64,000 nucleotides of DNA from Hugenholtzia roseola DSM 9546 (GCF_000422585.1 NZ_AUGI01000025.1:1-64000); one strand, 5' to 3'. Shown: positions 44,480 to 54,749, counted from the first letter of the stretch. Notes: a model not told the origin generated them from the letters alone. Numbers and translations are program-made.

Positions 44480-47400
44480 GTGGCAAATACCAAAATACTT
44501 TCGGCAAGCCTCGCGCTTTTATTGAGCCTTTCAGCAGGCTTTTTTGCAATGCGACACTTTTCAAATGCTACGCAAATTGTGCCACTCACAGAGGCGGAGC
44601 AGGCGAAAATTAGGCAACAAAGACTCGATTCTTTGGAAAAAATTAGAAAAGAAGCAGAACTTAAAAAACAACTTTTAGCCAAAAAGTTAGCCCAAAATTG
44701 GGTAGATAGCGTGTATATGAACCTTTCTACCGAACAGCGCATTGGGCAGCTTTTTATGTTGGCAGCCTATTCAAACAAAGACGAAACGCACTACAAGGAG
44801 ATAGAGCGACTTATAGAAAGCTACCAAATCGGGGGCTTGATATTTTTTCAGGGCGCACCCTACAAGCAAGCCGAACTTACAAATCGCTATCAAGCGAAAT
44901 CCCCTGTGCCGTTGCTTATCGCCATTGATGCCGAATGGGGTTTGGGCATGCGCTTGGATAGCACAATTTCCTACCCACGCCAAATGATTTTGGGCGCAAT
45001 GAACGACCCTAATCTGGTCTATGAAATGGGCAAAGAGGTAGCAAGGCAGTGTAAGCGCATTGGCATACACGTCAATTTCGCGCCTGTGGTAGATGTCAAT
45101 AGCAACCCGAAAAATCCCGTTATCGGAACGCGCTCTTTTGGTGAAAACAAGGAAAAAGTAGCCGCCAATGGCATTGCCTACGCCAAAGGCATGCAGCACC
45201 AAAGCGTTATCGCTTGCGCCAAACATTTCCCTGGACATGGCGATACCGACAGCGACTCGCATTATACCCTACCCCAACTTTCGCACGACAAAAAACGCCT
45301 CAGCGAAGTAGAACTCTACCCCTTCAAACGCCTTTTTGCCGATTCGGTCATGAGCGTCATGGTGGCACACTTGCAAATTCCTGCGTATGACAAAACGCCA
45401 AACCTGCCCACTACACTTTCCTACCCTGTCGTTACAAGCCTTTTGCGCGACACACTTGGTTTTCAGGGCTTGGCTTTTACAGATGCTATGAATATGAAGG
45501 GAATTACGAATCATTTTTCGGCAGATGAAGCAAACTTAAAAGCTCTTTTAGCTGGAAATGATATTCTTTTGCACCCTGCCAACATTTCAAAAGCCATACA
45601 GGGCATTGCAGGCTTTCTCAAAGAAGGTAAATTTTCAGAAGCCGAACTTGAAAAGCGTGTCAAAAAAATCTTGCACGCCAAATATTTTGTAGGCTTGCAT
45701 CAATACAAGCCCCTCGAGTTGGTGGGTATTGACAAAGACCTCAATTCGCCACAAGCCAAACTTTTAAACGAAACCCTGCACCAAAAAGCCGTTACGATTG
45801 TGCGCAACGAGTGTGAATTGCTACCCTTCAAAAACTACGATTCGCTGCAATTTGCCTCTATTGCCATTGGCGAAAAAAGCGGAAATGCTTTCCAAAAAAT
45901 GCTTTCCAACTATGCACCTTTCCAACATTTTACGATTGGAAAAGGGGAAAGCGAAGCCGAGTTTAATGCACTTTTGAAAAAAGTAGAAAAGCAAAATACA
46001 GTCGTCATTGGGCTTTTTGGCGTGAATGAGCATAAAATTTCGGCAGGCTTTGGCATTACGGCACAGGCAGAAAAATTTATTCGCAAGCTAAGTGATGAAA
46101 AACAGGTGATTTTGGTCGTCTTTGGAAATGCTTATAGCTTAGAAAAATTTGAAGATTTGCCCTGCTTAGTAGCCGCCTATTTGGGCAACGAAACCATGCA
46201 AAAGGCAGTGCCGCAGGTGCTTTTCAATGCCATCTCTACAAAGGCACAACTTCCCGTTTCGGCAGGAAAGCATCTACCCGAAGGCTTGGGTATCAAAATG
46301 GCAGCCTTAGGGAAATTGCGTTATACCGATATTGCCGAAGCCGTCGGTTTTGATAGTCAGAAATTGCATCAAAATATAGATAAAATTGTAGCACAAGCCA
46401 TTCAAGCAGGGGCAATGCCCTCTTGTCAGCTTTTAGTGGCAAAGGCAGGAACGGTGGTATTGCAAAAAAGCTATGGCAGATTTACCTATGATAGTCTTTC
46501 GCAAAAGGTAGAAAATGAGCATCTCTACGATTTGGCTTCCGTTACAAAGGTTACGGCTACGCTACCTGCCCTAATGCAACTCTATGAAAATCAGGCTATT
46601 GATGTAGATTTGCCTATCTCCGCTTATTTGCCCGAATTGGCAGGTACAAACAAAGCCGACATCACTATCCGCAAACTTTTGCTGCACAAAGCGGGTCTGG
46701 TGGCAGGCATGCCCGGTTGGTATGAAACCTTTGGCAAAGCCGAGCGAAGGGCGATATTCTACCAAAATTGTCAAGATGAAGCCTACTGCCTACCTATTAC
46801 CGAAGATTTATACGGCAAAAGTCAGCTTCCCGATAGCCTTTGGCATTGGGTCATTCGCACCCCCCGCCTACAACAGCGACGCGACGGCAGCTACCCCTAC
46901 CGTTACAGCGATTTGAGCTTTTTCATCTTACAAAAAATTGTGGAGCGCGTCAGTGGTGAGCCTTTACAACAATACCTCGACCGAAATTTATATCGCGCTT
47001 TGGCACTGCCCACTTTGGGTTATGAGCCTCTTTTCCGCTTCGAGCGCGAGCAGATTGTGCCTACCGAAAAAGACCCCCTTTTTAGAAAACAAACCGTACA
47101 AGGAACAGTTCACGACTACGCCGCCGCTCTCAATGGCGGCGTAGCAGGGCATGCAGGCGTATTTAGTGCTGCCAACGATTTGGCTATTTTGATGCAAATG
47201 TTTATACAAGGAGGATTTTATGGGGGAAGGCGTTACTTTCAGCCCGAAACGATTACTTTTTTTACCGAAAAAGAAGGCATGCCTTATTCGCGCCGCACCT
47301 TGGGCTTCGAGCTTGCCATTCACGAGCGCGTAGCCTCTGCCAATCGCTACCTTTCACCCCAAACCTTCGGACATCGCGGCTTTACGGGAACTTGTGTTTG

Positions 47401-47533
47401 GGTCGACCCTACAAAAGAACTCATCTATGTCTTTCTTTCCAATCGTAGCTATCCCAATGCGCGAAACAAAATCATCAACAAGTTGGCAACGCGAAGCAGG
47501 CTACATGAAGCCATTTATGAAGCACTAAACTAA
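44480..47533 (+). CDS. Exported fusion of glycoside hydrolase family 3 and a beta-lactamase-fold serine hydrolase
   Basis: 1017 residues. GTG 44480 supplies a signal-like start (ILSASLALLLSLSAGFFA); no suitable ATG precedes. Residues ~60-420 are a GH3 beta-N-acetylhexosaminidase domain: KHFPGHGDTDSDSHY (K248, H249) and catalytic Asp335 in FTDAMNMKG, as in NagZ. A GH3 C-terminal-like segment follows (~430-610). Residues ~630-1017 are a serine beta-lactamase/DD-peptidase fold: SVTK (S687, K690), YSDLS as the second motif, and a late HRGFTGT. Probably acts on peptidoglycan fragments in the periplasm, cutting sugar and peptide or ester parts. Followed after 29 bases by the FAD oxidoreductase. Confidence 0.88.
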   Translation: MANTKILSASLALLLSLSAGFFAMRHFSNATQIVPLTEAEQAKIRQQRLDSLEKIRKEAELKKQLLAKKLAQNWVDSVYMNLSTEQRIGQLFMLAAYSNKDETHYKEIERLIESYQIGGLIFFQGAPYKQAELTNRYQAKSPVPLLIAIDAEWGLGMRLDSTISYPRQMILGAMNDPNLVYEMGKEVARQCKRIGIHVNFAPVVDVNSNPKNPVIGTRSFGENKEKVAANGIAYAKGMQHQSVIACAKHFPGHGDTDSDSHYTLPQLSHDKKRLSEVELYPFKRLFADSVMSVMVAHLQIPAYDKTPNLPTTLSYPVVTSLLRDTLGFQGLAFTDAMNMKGITNHFSADEANLKALLAGNDILLHPANISKAIQGIAGFLKEGKFSEAELEKRVKKILHAKYFVGLHQYKPLELVGIDKDLNSPQAKLLNETLHQKAVTIVRNECELLPFKNYDSLQFASIAIGEKSGNAFQKMLSNYAPFQHFTIGKGESEAEFNALLKKVEKQNTVVIGLFGVNEHKISAGFGITAQAEKFIRKLSDEKQVILVVFGNAYSLEKFEDLPCLVAAYLGNETMQKAVPQVLFNAISTKAQLPVSAGKHLPEGLGIKMAALGKLRYTDIAEAVGFDSQKLHQNIDKIVAQAIQAGAMPSCQLLVAKAGTVVLQKSYGRFTYDSLSQKVENEHLYDLASVTKVTATLPALMQLYENQAIDVDLPISAYLPELAGTNKADITIRKLLLHKAGLVAGMPGWYETFGKAERRAIFYQNCQDEAYCLPITEDLYGKSQLPDSLWHWVIRTPRLQQRRDGSYPYRYSDLSFFILQKIVERVSGEPLQQYLDRNLYRALALPTLGYEPLFRFEREQIVPTEKDPLFRKQTVQGTVHDYAAALNGGVAGHAGVFSAANDLAILMQMFIQGGFYGGRRYFQPETITFFTEKEGMPYSRRTLGFELAIHERVASANRYLSPQTFGHRGFTGTCVWVDPTKELIYVFLSNRSYPNARNKIINKLATRSRLHEAIYEALN

Positions 47534-47562
47534 CTTTTGTTTTTGAAGATAAAAAAGACAAA

Positions 47563-48636
47563 ATGAAAAACTTTGAAACCACTTACGATTTTTTTGTTGT
47601 AGGACTTGGCATTGCAGGCTTGGCAGTAGCCGAAACACTTTTACAGCGCGGCTATCGCGTCTTGGTCATGGAGCAGCCTTTGGCAGGGCGTTCTACGGCA
47701 GTGGCAGCAGGGCTTTTCAATCCCATTACGGGGCGGCAGATGGTCAAGACTTGGAAAGCAGAGCTTCTTTTTCCAAAATTGCATGAGTTTTATACAAGTT
47801 TAGAAAAAAAAATACAGACAAAGTTTTTTTATCCTACGCCTCTCTACCGTCCTTTTGCCAATCAGACGATTGCCAATGATGTCTTGGCGCGTGCAGAAAA
47901 TACGCCCTTGTATGAATGGGCAGATGAAAAAACAATGCCTTCACTTCCAATAGCGCAGCCCTACGGCGGACTCTGGATTAAGCAGGCAGGTTTTATTCAT
48001 ACCGAAAAACTATTAGAAGCGTATCGCCTTTATTTAGAACAGCAATTTGCCTTTTTAGAGCTTCACTTTCAAATAGATGCGCTTGAAGTCATCAAAAAAG
48101 AAGGAAAGGATTATTTTTCCTATCAAGGTCTTGTCGCTCAAAAGTTGATTTTGGCGCGAGGTGCTTTCGAAAAGGAGGAACAACTTTGGTCTTTCCTGCC
48201 TTTCACGCCTGCCAAAGGAGAGATTTTAGACCTACAAAGCAAATCCGACTGGCACATGGATTTTATCTTCAACAATGGCACTTGGCTCATTCCACAGCCC
48301 GATTCGCCCAACTTCTTTCGGGCAGGCTCGAATTACGACCATCACGACCTAAGCCTCGAACCTACGCAAAAGGCACGTTTGGAAATTACTAAAAAATTGG
48401 CAGACGCAATGCCCATTGATTTCGAAGTGAGGGCGCAAAAAGTAGGCATCAGACCCGCCACACGCGATAGAAAACCCTTTGTGGGCGAACACCCAAAACA
48501 GAAAAACTGCTTCATTTTCAATGGCTTAGGCGCAAAAGGCACTTCCTTAGCTCCTTATTTAGCCCAAAATTTGATAGATTTTATAGAAGGAAAAGCCGAA
48601 TTAGACAAAGAGGCAGATATTAAGCGGTTTTTGTGA
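47563..48636 (+). CDS. FAD-dependent oxidoreductase (DAO family)
   Basis: 357 residues. The N-terminal FAD motif is VVGLGIAGLAVAETLLQRGY (12-31), then VLVMEQ. The DAO-family features STAVAAGLFNPITGR, LILARGAFEK, and a C-terminal FAD-closing GIRPATRDRKPFVGEHP with NGLGAKGTSLAPYLAQ are present. It resembles the C-terminal domain of MnmC and amino-acid oxidases; the substrate is not determinable. Probably co-transcribed with the GH3 fusion. Convergent with nuoM across 30 bases, where a 10-bp A/T-only hairpin (48649-48678) overlaps the nuoM stop. Confidence 0.82.
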   Translation: MKNFETTYDFFVVGLGIAGLAVAETLLQRGYRVLVMEQPLAGRSTAVAAGLFNPITGRQMVKTWKAELLFPKLHEFYTSLEKKIQTKFFYPTPLYRPFANQTIANDVLARAENTPLYEWADEKTMPSLPIAQPYGGLWIKQAGFIHTEKLLEAYRLYLEQQFAFLELHFQIDALEVIKKEGKDYFSYQGLVAQKLILARGAFEKEEQLWSFLPFTPAKGEILDLQSKSDWHMDFIFNNGTWLIPQPDSPNFFRAGSNYDHHDLSLEPTQKARLEITKKLADAMPIDFEVRAQKVGIRPATRDRKPFVGEHPKQKNCFIFNGLGAKGTSLAPYLAQNLIDFIEGKAELDKEADIKRFL

Positions 48637-48666
48637 AGTATCAATTTTATTGTAAAATTTTCAAAA

Positions 48667-50163
48667 TCATTTTACAATATTCAAAATATTATAAAAACTT
48701 TCAAACAGTGGCGCAGGATAAATTCCCAAAAAGAAGATAGGTAGGATAAGCAAAAGAGCTAATGCAATTTCTATTTTTGTTAAATCTTCAAATTGAGTAG
48801 TTTCCAAAGGCTGTGCGCCTTGATACCAAAAATCGCCCATTGTTAGGCGGCGCAGCGTCCAAAGGAAGTAGCCCGCACTTAATACCAAGCTCAAAGTTGC
48901 GCCAATTCCAAAGCCTACCTCTAATTTGGCAGAAGCAAAGACGGCAAAAATAACCGTTACCTCGCCTATAAAGCCTGCCAACATGGGCATGCCCAGAGCC
49001 GCAAAAAAGGCAATTCCCAGAAAACGCGAAAAATTGGGCATTTTTTGCGCCAAGCCACTATAAGCCTCTATGCTCAAATCTTGTGTGCGTTCATAAAGCG
49101 TGCCTGCCATCAAAAAGAGCAAGGGCGCAATCAAGCCATGGGCAATCATGTGAAAAAGTGCGCCACTGATGCCTTCGGGGTTGCTTGCCGCTACCCCCAG
49201 CAGGACAAAGCCCATGTGCGAAACCGAAGAATAAGCGATAAGTTTTTTCAGATTTTTCTGACCCAAAGCTACCCAAGCACCGTAAAGCAGACTTATCAGA
49301 CCCAAAACACCCACCTGCCAAGCGTAATTTGCCGTCGTCTGTGGTAAGATGCCATAACAGAGGCGCAACAAGCCATAACCGCCCATCTTTAATAAAACGC
49401 CCGCCAAAAGCATAGAAATAGGCGTTGAGGCTTCCACGTGTGCCAAAGGCAACCACGTATGAAGCGGCACAGCAGGGAGTTTGATAGCAAAGCCTATCAA
49501 AAATGCCCAAAAGACCCAAGCTGCCCACTTGAAGTTTTCACCCGTTGTGGAAAAGTGGCTTTTGAGTACCATCATATCAAAAGTAGCCGTATCGCCTGCC
49601 GAAAAGACCAAAACCAAGCCGCCCATCAGAATAAAAACAGAGCCTACCAGCGTGTAGATAAAAAATTTGAGTGCTGCCGCTTCGCGCTTTTTACCTCCCC
49701 AAAGGCTTATCAGAAAGTACATGGGCAGGAGCATAAACTCGAAAAAGAGGAAAAAAAGCAAAAAATCTAAGGCTAAAAAACAGCCCAAGATGCTTGTAGA
49801 TAAGAGAAAATAGAGCGCGAAATAGCTCCTGACTTTGTTTTTAAGCTGCCAAGAAACGCCTACCCCAAGCCATAGTAGAAAAGTAGAAAGCAGCACTAAG
49901 GCAAGATTCAGACCATCAAGACCTAAAAAATAATAGGCTTTGAGGGTAGTTTTGCCAAGTTGCCACTCAAACCAGTCGTAGCGCACTACCGCTTGCAAAC
50001 CTTTGTGGGTAGGCTCGAAATCGAACCAAAACCACAACGCCAAACCCAGCGAAAGACTTGCAGAAAGCAGACTTAGACTTTTGATGATTTTTTCCTGACT
50101 CTTTGGCAAAACACTGATAATCAGGGCAGTAGAAAGCGGAAGCAGAAGTAAGAAAGAGAGCAT
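48667..50163 (-). CDS. nuoM: NADH-quinone oxidoreductase subunit M (proton-pumping membrane subunit)
   Basis: 498 residues, about 14 membrane helices. Key pumping residues can be placed: Glu142 in FFEFMLLPMYF, Lys228 in FAIKLPAVPLHTWLPLAHVEA with His235 and His242, and later a lysine stretch, GQKNLKKLIAYSSVSHMG. The ML(L/P) and E-A-STP sequences match NuoM rather than NuoL or NuoN. Other complex I genes are not adjacent; the only neighbour on the strand is the 1457-residue CHAT gene, whose stop is 9 bases upstream. This may be an extra NuoM or part of a scattered set; the window cannot decide. Confidence 0.9.
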   Translation of the reverse strand: MLSFLLLLPLSTALIISVLPKSQEKIIKSLSLLSASLSLGLALWFWFDFEPTHKGLQAVVRYDWFEWQLGKTTLKAYYFLGLDGLNLALVLLSTFLLWLGVGVSWQLKNKVRSYFALYFLLSTSILGCFLALDFLLFFLFFEFMLLPMYFLISLWGGKKREAAALKFFIYTLVGSVFILMGGLVLVFSAGDTATFDMMVLKSHFSTTGENFKWAAWVFWAFLIGFAIKLPAVPLHTWLPLAHVEASTPISMLLAGVLLKMGGYGLLRLCYGILPQTTANYAWQVGVLGLISLLYGAWVALGQKNLKKLIAYSSVSHMGFVLLGVAASNPEGISGALFHMIAHGLIAPLLFLMAGTLYERTQDLSIEAYSGLAQKMPNFSRFLGIAFFAALGMPMLAGFIGEVTVIFAVFASAKLEVGFGIGATLSLVLSAGYFLWTLRRLTMGDFWYQGAQPLETTQFEDLTKIEIALALLLILPIFFLGIYPAPLFESFYNILNIVK

Positions 50164-50172
50164 AGCATTTTT

Positions 50173-53100
50173 TTATCGCCCAATCAAGACAAATGCACCC
50201 CAATAGATGGGTTCGGCGTAGTCTTTCATGAGTTCGATTTTAGCTTGTCGAAAGGCTTTTCGTTTGTCTTTAATTTGTTGGTAGTTTTTGTAAAAAAGCG
50301 TCATAAGGTCGCGCGTAGCATTGTCATCTACTTTAAAAAGGCTCATAATCAAGGACTTAGCCCCTGCAATTTGAAAAGCCCTTTGCAGACCATAGACCCC
50401 ATCGCCTGCCTTTACGTCGCCGCGCCCTGTTTCGCAGGCACTCAAAATGACCAAATTCGTGTTTCTCAAATCTAAGGCATCGCGCACTTCTAAGGCGGTC
50501 AAGATACCGTCGTAGCGATTGTACGCCAAAAAGTTGTTGTCTGCCATCAATTCGCCTGCCCTTGCCAAAAGCAGACCCGAACGCAAGAGCGGATTATTAA
50601 AGCTATTGAAATTGCCCAAATCGCGACGCGCTACCGAACTATTGGGTACAAAGTAACCATGAGTGGCAAAGTGCAATGTCGCAGGGTTTTTGATGCTTTT
50701 CACAAAATTTTCCGTCGCATTTTCCTCTAATTTCAAAACGACATTGGCGTTGTTGCTGGCAGTGAGTTGGGTTTCAATCGCCTTAACTTCTTCCTTCGTA
50801 CCCTGCAAAGGGGAAACGATACGCGGTGTTTTGCTATTTTGGTCGTAGAAGGCAGGGCTTCCTATCAAGACAATTTCAGCATCAAGCCTATCCTCGCCTT
50901 TGGGCGTGAGCAAATCGGCGGTGCTGGTGAGCAAAGCAAGGTCGCGTTTTTCTAAAAGATAGTTTTCTTCGTCCAGCAATAAGGTTTCAAGATTGACTTG
51001 GCTATAAATGCCATCACCCGAAAAATAAACAGTAGCCTCATTGGGAATCTGCTCATCTACTTTTTTCCAATAACGCTCATACGATTTGAAATCTTCTATC
51101 TGATAAATGATAGAGTTTCTATAAAAATTCATATATTCGTCTTCTAATTGATTGCCATTGGGCAAAATAATGGCTTTGGGGCTTTTGCTACCTTTTTCAA
51201 TGACCAAAACCGCATACAAGACCGAATCGGTAAAATCCTTTTCAAAGTGCTGATACCGCACCATTTCGAGGGCATATTCCTTCTCCTTTAATTGCGCCTT
51301 GATTTTATCCCAAGTGTCGGTCTGACTAAGCGTAGTGCCTACACTTCGGCTAATATTTTTGTCTAATTCGGCAATTTCCTTTTCCAACTTTTTAAGGTCT
51401 ATATTTGCCTCTTTTAGCTCTTCCTCACTAAGCCCTATGTATTGGTTTAGCTCTTTCTTTTTGGTTAGGAGGAGCTGATAGGTAGCCAAAAGCGTCGTAT
51501 CGCTGCTGCTTTCTATTGCTTTTTTGGTCTTGATGGAGGCACTCAAAAGAACAGACTTGCTAAAAAGTAAGTTGTTGTAGAGTTTGCCCAACATGTCGGG
51601 GTTCTGGTTTTGCAAAGCCAAAACAGTGTAAAAGTCGAAGATTTGGCGAATTTGCCCCCAATAGTTGAGTTTTTCGCGGTCATTTAGATACGCAAAAGAT
51701 TTATTGATATAATCGCTTGCCGTTTGGGTCGCTTCTTCGCTATACTCTCGTGCCTTTCCGTAGTCTTTGGCAATAAAATACATCTGTGCCAAACTGCCCA
51801 ACGTGCGCAGGTAGGTAGGGTGGTCTTTGCCAAAATTCTTTTCGTAGGTTTTGAGCGTTTTTTTGTAGATGGCTTCGGCATCTTTGATTTTAAGCGTTTG
51901 GGTGTAAGCGTCAGCCAAAAGCAGGTCTATTTCACTTCGCATAGTCAGGGAGCGAATCGCCAAGACATCAAGGGTCTGATTGGCTTGCTGCAAATCGCTA
52001 ATTACTTGCTCATAGTTTCCTTTTTCCAAATTAAGCAGGGCGCGAGTACGCAGTGCCTGCACGTAGATAGGATTCTGTTTGCCTACATTCTTATCGATAA
52101 TCTTTTCGGCTTTTGCCAAATATTCATCTATTTGCTTGCTCTTGGCTTGGTCGGAAAGTTCGCTTTCGGGGTTGTTGTATTGAAAGATGGCTAATTGGGT
52201 ATAGACGCTTGCCAAATCGAGATGGTCTTCTTCTTTGAGGGCTTCTTTTTTGATGGTCAAGACCTCTAAGGCAATCTCCTCGGCAGCCGCATAATCGCCC
52301 AAAGCCGCCTTCAAACGGGCTTTGATAAGTAGCGTTTCGGTCAGGCGCAAACTCTTTGCCCCAAATTCGCGCTTGGCTATCTTTTCGGCTTGCTCGATAA
52401 AACTCTCCGCCTCTATGTGTTCGCCATTAAGAAGCCTTAATTCGGCAGTGCGGTTGTAGGTATTGAGCAAAAAGCGGCTTTCTTTGCCATAAAGGGCTTC
52501 TTTCTGTTGCAAGGTCTTTTCTAAAATCTGCGCGGCAGCGTCATAGTTGTCGGTCTGGATATAAAGGGCAGCCAAATCCTCCTGATTGCCCGTTTCAGAG
52601 GTGGAACGCGCGGCACGACGGTAGCGTCTTTCGGCTTGCTTCAAAAGGTCGGCGGCTTGGTCGTAAAGCCCCATGAGCAGATAATAACGTGCTGCCGTTT
52701 CCAAAATCTGCCCATGCTCGAAGCTAAGGGAATTGTTGTACTGTTGCTCGAAGATGTAGAGCATCTTCTGAATTTGGGCATCTACCTCTTTGTAACGGCT
52801 TTGCGCCATATTTAGGCGTGCCGTCTTTTCTAATTGGCTTGCATAGCGCAGGTGATTTGCGCCATAGTTTGTTTCTACTGCCGAAAGTACCCGTTTTGCC
52901 AACACATTTGCCTGCTCGAAATTTTCTTTCAACTCCAAATATTCCAAATAATCGTTTTGAGCGTCTAAAAATTGTGTGCTTTGGGGCAGATATTCTTCCG
53001 ATAGCTTGTTGTAATTTTCTCTAAAAAGCACTTCGGAGGCTTCGAAATTGCCGCTAAAACGCCCGTAGTGTTTTGCCAAACGCATCTGACCAAAGGCATA

Positions 53101-54546
53101 ATAATTGGCATCTTCTCCTACTACATTTTTCTGTACGGCTAAAAAATCTTGTAACACCTTTTGCGCCTCTTCGAATTTATCTTCTGCCAACAGAATATCA
53201 TACAAAAGAGATAACAAAACGGCTCTTTCGGGGTGAATAAGCGGCAGACGGTTGGTATCAGCAAGGGCAGTTTCGAGGGCTTCCTGTGCCTTTTCGTAAC
53301 GGCGACTAAAAAAATCGGCTTGGGCTTCGATTTTGATTTTGTAGAGATAAGGCAAGCGGCTTTTGGTGTAATATTTTTCCATGTTTTTGCCTAGTTCCCA
53401 ACTTTGTCTATCACTTCTTCGGCTATATTTCCGCTCTTGTAGGAAAAGTGCCAGTCCTTTTTTTCGCTTCTTGTCTGCACTGCCTTCCTCGCCTTGTAGG
53501 TATTGCATCACAAAGCCACTTTTGTTGTAGTATTGTATCAAAAGTTGGTGCAGGTGCAAATAATCCTGATGCACTGTCCCGATAGCACGCTCGGCGCGGT
53601 AGAGATTTTTTTCTAATAGGGTTCTAATTTGCTCACGCTCCTCCCCTTTGGCTATGGCATACTCCGCTTCAAGGGTCTGATTGCGGATATAAGCCACTCC
53701 GCGCGTATTGAGCCGCTCTTTGATGTAGGAATCGGCTTGCTGATAAAAAGCAAGAGCCGAAACAAGGTCGCCATATAAAAGGGCAGCCTTTCCATTTTGG
53801 GTGTAAAGTTGGGCAATTTGCGTATGTAGTTGTTGCTGCTCCAAAGGACTCAAAGGGCGCGTTTCGAGCTGCTGGTGGTTGATGTCGCTAAAAAAGGTCT
53901 TGCCCCCTGTTAGTTCTTTTTCCAGTATCGCGACTACTTCGGGACTTTTGGTTCTAAAATCGATGAAGTTGCCCTCTAAAAATAGATTTTGCAGGCTTAT
54001 GGCTTTGATTTTTTCGTCAAAGAAAAGTTTTTCCTGCTCCGAAGGCTTCGTTTTTAGCGTATCGAGGCGTGCTTTGATGTCGTTTAGATAGGCATTGCTG
54101 CGCTGCGGATTTCCGTAATAGGTATAAAGTTGGGCTACTTCCAAAAGCCCTGCGGCGTAATTGAGGGGGCTATCTTTTTTGAGATTTTTGTAGCGAAGGT
54201 AGGCTTCTATATTTTTTTCAAAACCTGCATAATCGCTTGCCGCAATTTGATAGCGCATCAGATAGGGCAGCAGTTGTGTAACAAAATAGCCTTTGTCTTG
54301 TTTTTTGTAGCGATTGAGCTGTTTTTGGGCTTTATTGAGGGCTTTTTGATAGTCGCCATCTTCGTAATAGCGTTCGAAGGTTTCTATCTTTTGGAAAAAT
54401 TGAGCCTGCATTTTTTCGCCATCTTGCGCCAAAAGGGGAGCTTTTGCAAATCCTACCCAAAGCAAAACGAGCAGCAAACCCGAAGCGAATTGCTTTTGTA
54501 GCAAAAGCCGCTGAAAAAATGAAAGAGAAAGGAGAAAATGTTTCAC
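50173..54546 (-). CDS. TPR-CHAT protein (large exported or membrane-associated caspase-like protein)
   Basis: 1457 residues. A hydrophobic N-terminus (LLLVLLWVGFAKAPLLAQ, about 25-42) suggests export. Roughly 60-1010 is a long TPR array (e.g. HPTYLRTLGSLAQMYFIAKDYGKAREYSEEA). Then come coiled-coil segments and a C-terminal CHAT domain (about 1160-1457). The caspase-like dyad is His1296 in LHFATHGYF and Cys1371 in LVILSACETGRGDVKAGDGVYGL. Both catalytic residues are kept, so proteolysis is possible. TPR-CHAT proteins are common in Bacteroidota and some act in defence; here the partner is nuoM, not a defence gene. I infer no specific function. Confidence 0.88.
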   Translation of the reverse strand: MKHFLLSLSFFQRLLLQKQFASGLLLVLLWVGFAKAPLLAQDGEKMQAQFFQKIETFERYYEDGDYQKALNKAQKQLNRYKKQDKGYFVTQLLPYLMRYQIAASDYAGFEKNIEAYLRYKNLKKDSPLNYAAGLLEVAQLYTYYGNPQRSNAYLNDIKARLDTLKTKPSEQEKLFFDEKIKAISLQNLFLEGNFIDFRTKSPEVVAILEKELTGGKTFFSDINHQQLETRPLSPLEQQQLHTQIAQLYTQNGKAALLYGDLVSALAFYQQADSYIKERLNTRGVAYIRNQTLEAEYAIAKGEEREQIRTLLEKNLYRAERAIGTVHQDYLHLHQLLIQYYNKSGFVMQYLQGEEGSADKKRKKGLALFLQERKYSRRSDRQSWELGKNMEKYYTKSRLPYLYKIKIEAQADFFSRRYEKAQEALETALADTNRLPLIHPERAVLLSLLYDILLAEDKFEEAQKVLQDFLAVQKNVVGEDANYYAFGQMRLAKHYGRFSGNFEASEVLFRENYNKLSEEYLPQSTQFLDAQNDYLEYLELKENFEQANVLAKRVLSAVETNYGANHLRYASQLEKTARLNMAQSRYKEVDAQIQKMLYIFEQQYNNSLSFEHGQILETAARYYLLMGLYDQAADLLKQAERRYRRAARSTSETGNQEDLAALYIQTDNYDAAAQILEKTLQQKEALYGKESRFLLNTYNRTAELRLLNGEHIEAESFIEQAEKIAKREFGAKSLRLTETLLIKARLKAALGDYAAAEEIALEVLTIKKEALKEEDHLDLASVYTQLAIFQYNNPESELSDQAKSKQIDEYLAKAEKIIDKNVGKQNPIYVQALRTRALLNLEKGNYEQVISDLQQANQTLDVLAIRSLTMRSEIDLLLADAYTQTLKIKDAEAIYKKTLKTYEKNFGKDHPTYLRTLGSLAQMYFIAKDYGKAREYSEEATQTASDYINKSFAYLNDREKLNYWGQIRQIFDFYTVLALQNQNPDMLGKLYNNLLFSKSVLLSASIKTKKAIESSSDTTLLATYQLLLTKKKELNQYIGLSEEELKEANIDLKKLEKEIAELDKNISRSVGTTLSQTDTWDKIKAQLKEKEYALEMVRYQHFEKDFTDSVLYAVLVIEKGSKSPKAIILPNGNQLEDEYMNFYRNSIIYQIEDFKSYERYWKKVDEQIPNEATVYFSGDGIYSQVNLETLLLDEENYLLEKRDLALLTSTADLLTPKGEDRLDAEIVLIGSPAFYDQNSKTPRIVSPLQGTKEEVKAIETQLTASNNANVVLKLEENATENFVKSIKNPATLHFATHGYFVPNSSVARRDLGNFNSFNNPLLRSGLLLARAGELMADNNFLAYNRYDGILTALEVRDALDLRNTNLVILSACETGRGDVKAGDGVYGLQRAFQIAGAKSLIMSLFKVDDNATRDLMTLFYKNYQQIKDKRKAFRQAKIELMKDYAEPIYWGAFVLIGR

Positions 54547-54749
54547 TGTCTTGGAAGAGATTGAAATTGTAGGGAAAGGGAATCTTACAAAAAAACTGGC
54601 TTATCCTGCACAAGGCGAAGATAGGCTCGAAAGCTAATACAAATCTAAGCAAAATCCAAATAACAAACAGAAAGCGAAGTGCCAAATCGTAGCCCAAAGA
54701 GGCGAAAAATTGCGATAGGTTTTGAAAACTGCCGCATTTTAGGTACAAA

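Noticed and set aside
48649-48678. A/T hairpin between the FAD oxidoreductase and nuoM as a terminator
   Set aside because: The stem is 10 bp of nearly all A/T and overlaps the nuoM stop; too weak to call, although convergent genes do need a stop here.
54051-54546. Long antisense open frames across the CHAT, NuoM, E1 and BioB genes
   Set aside because: They mirror the codon structure of strongly supported genes and show no family features of their own.
50173-54546. CHAT protein as a CRISPR-linked (Craspase-type) effector
   Set aside because: No CRISPR array, Cas7-11 or other cas gene is in the window, and TPR-CHAT proteins are common outside that setting.
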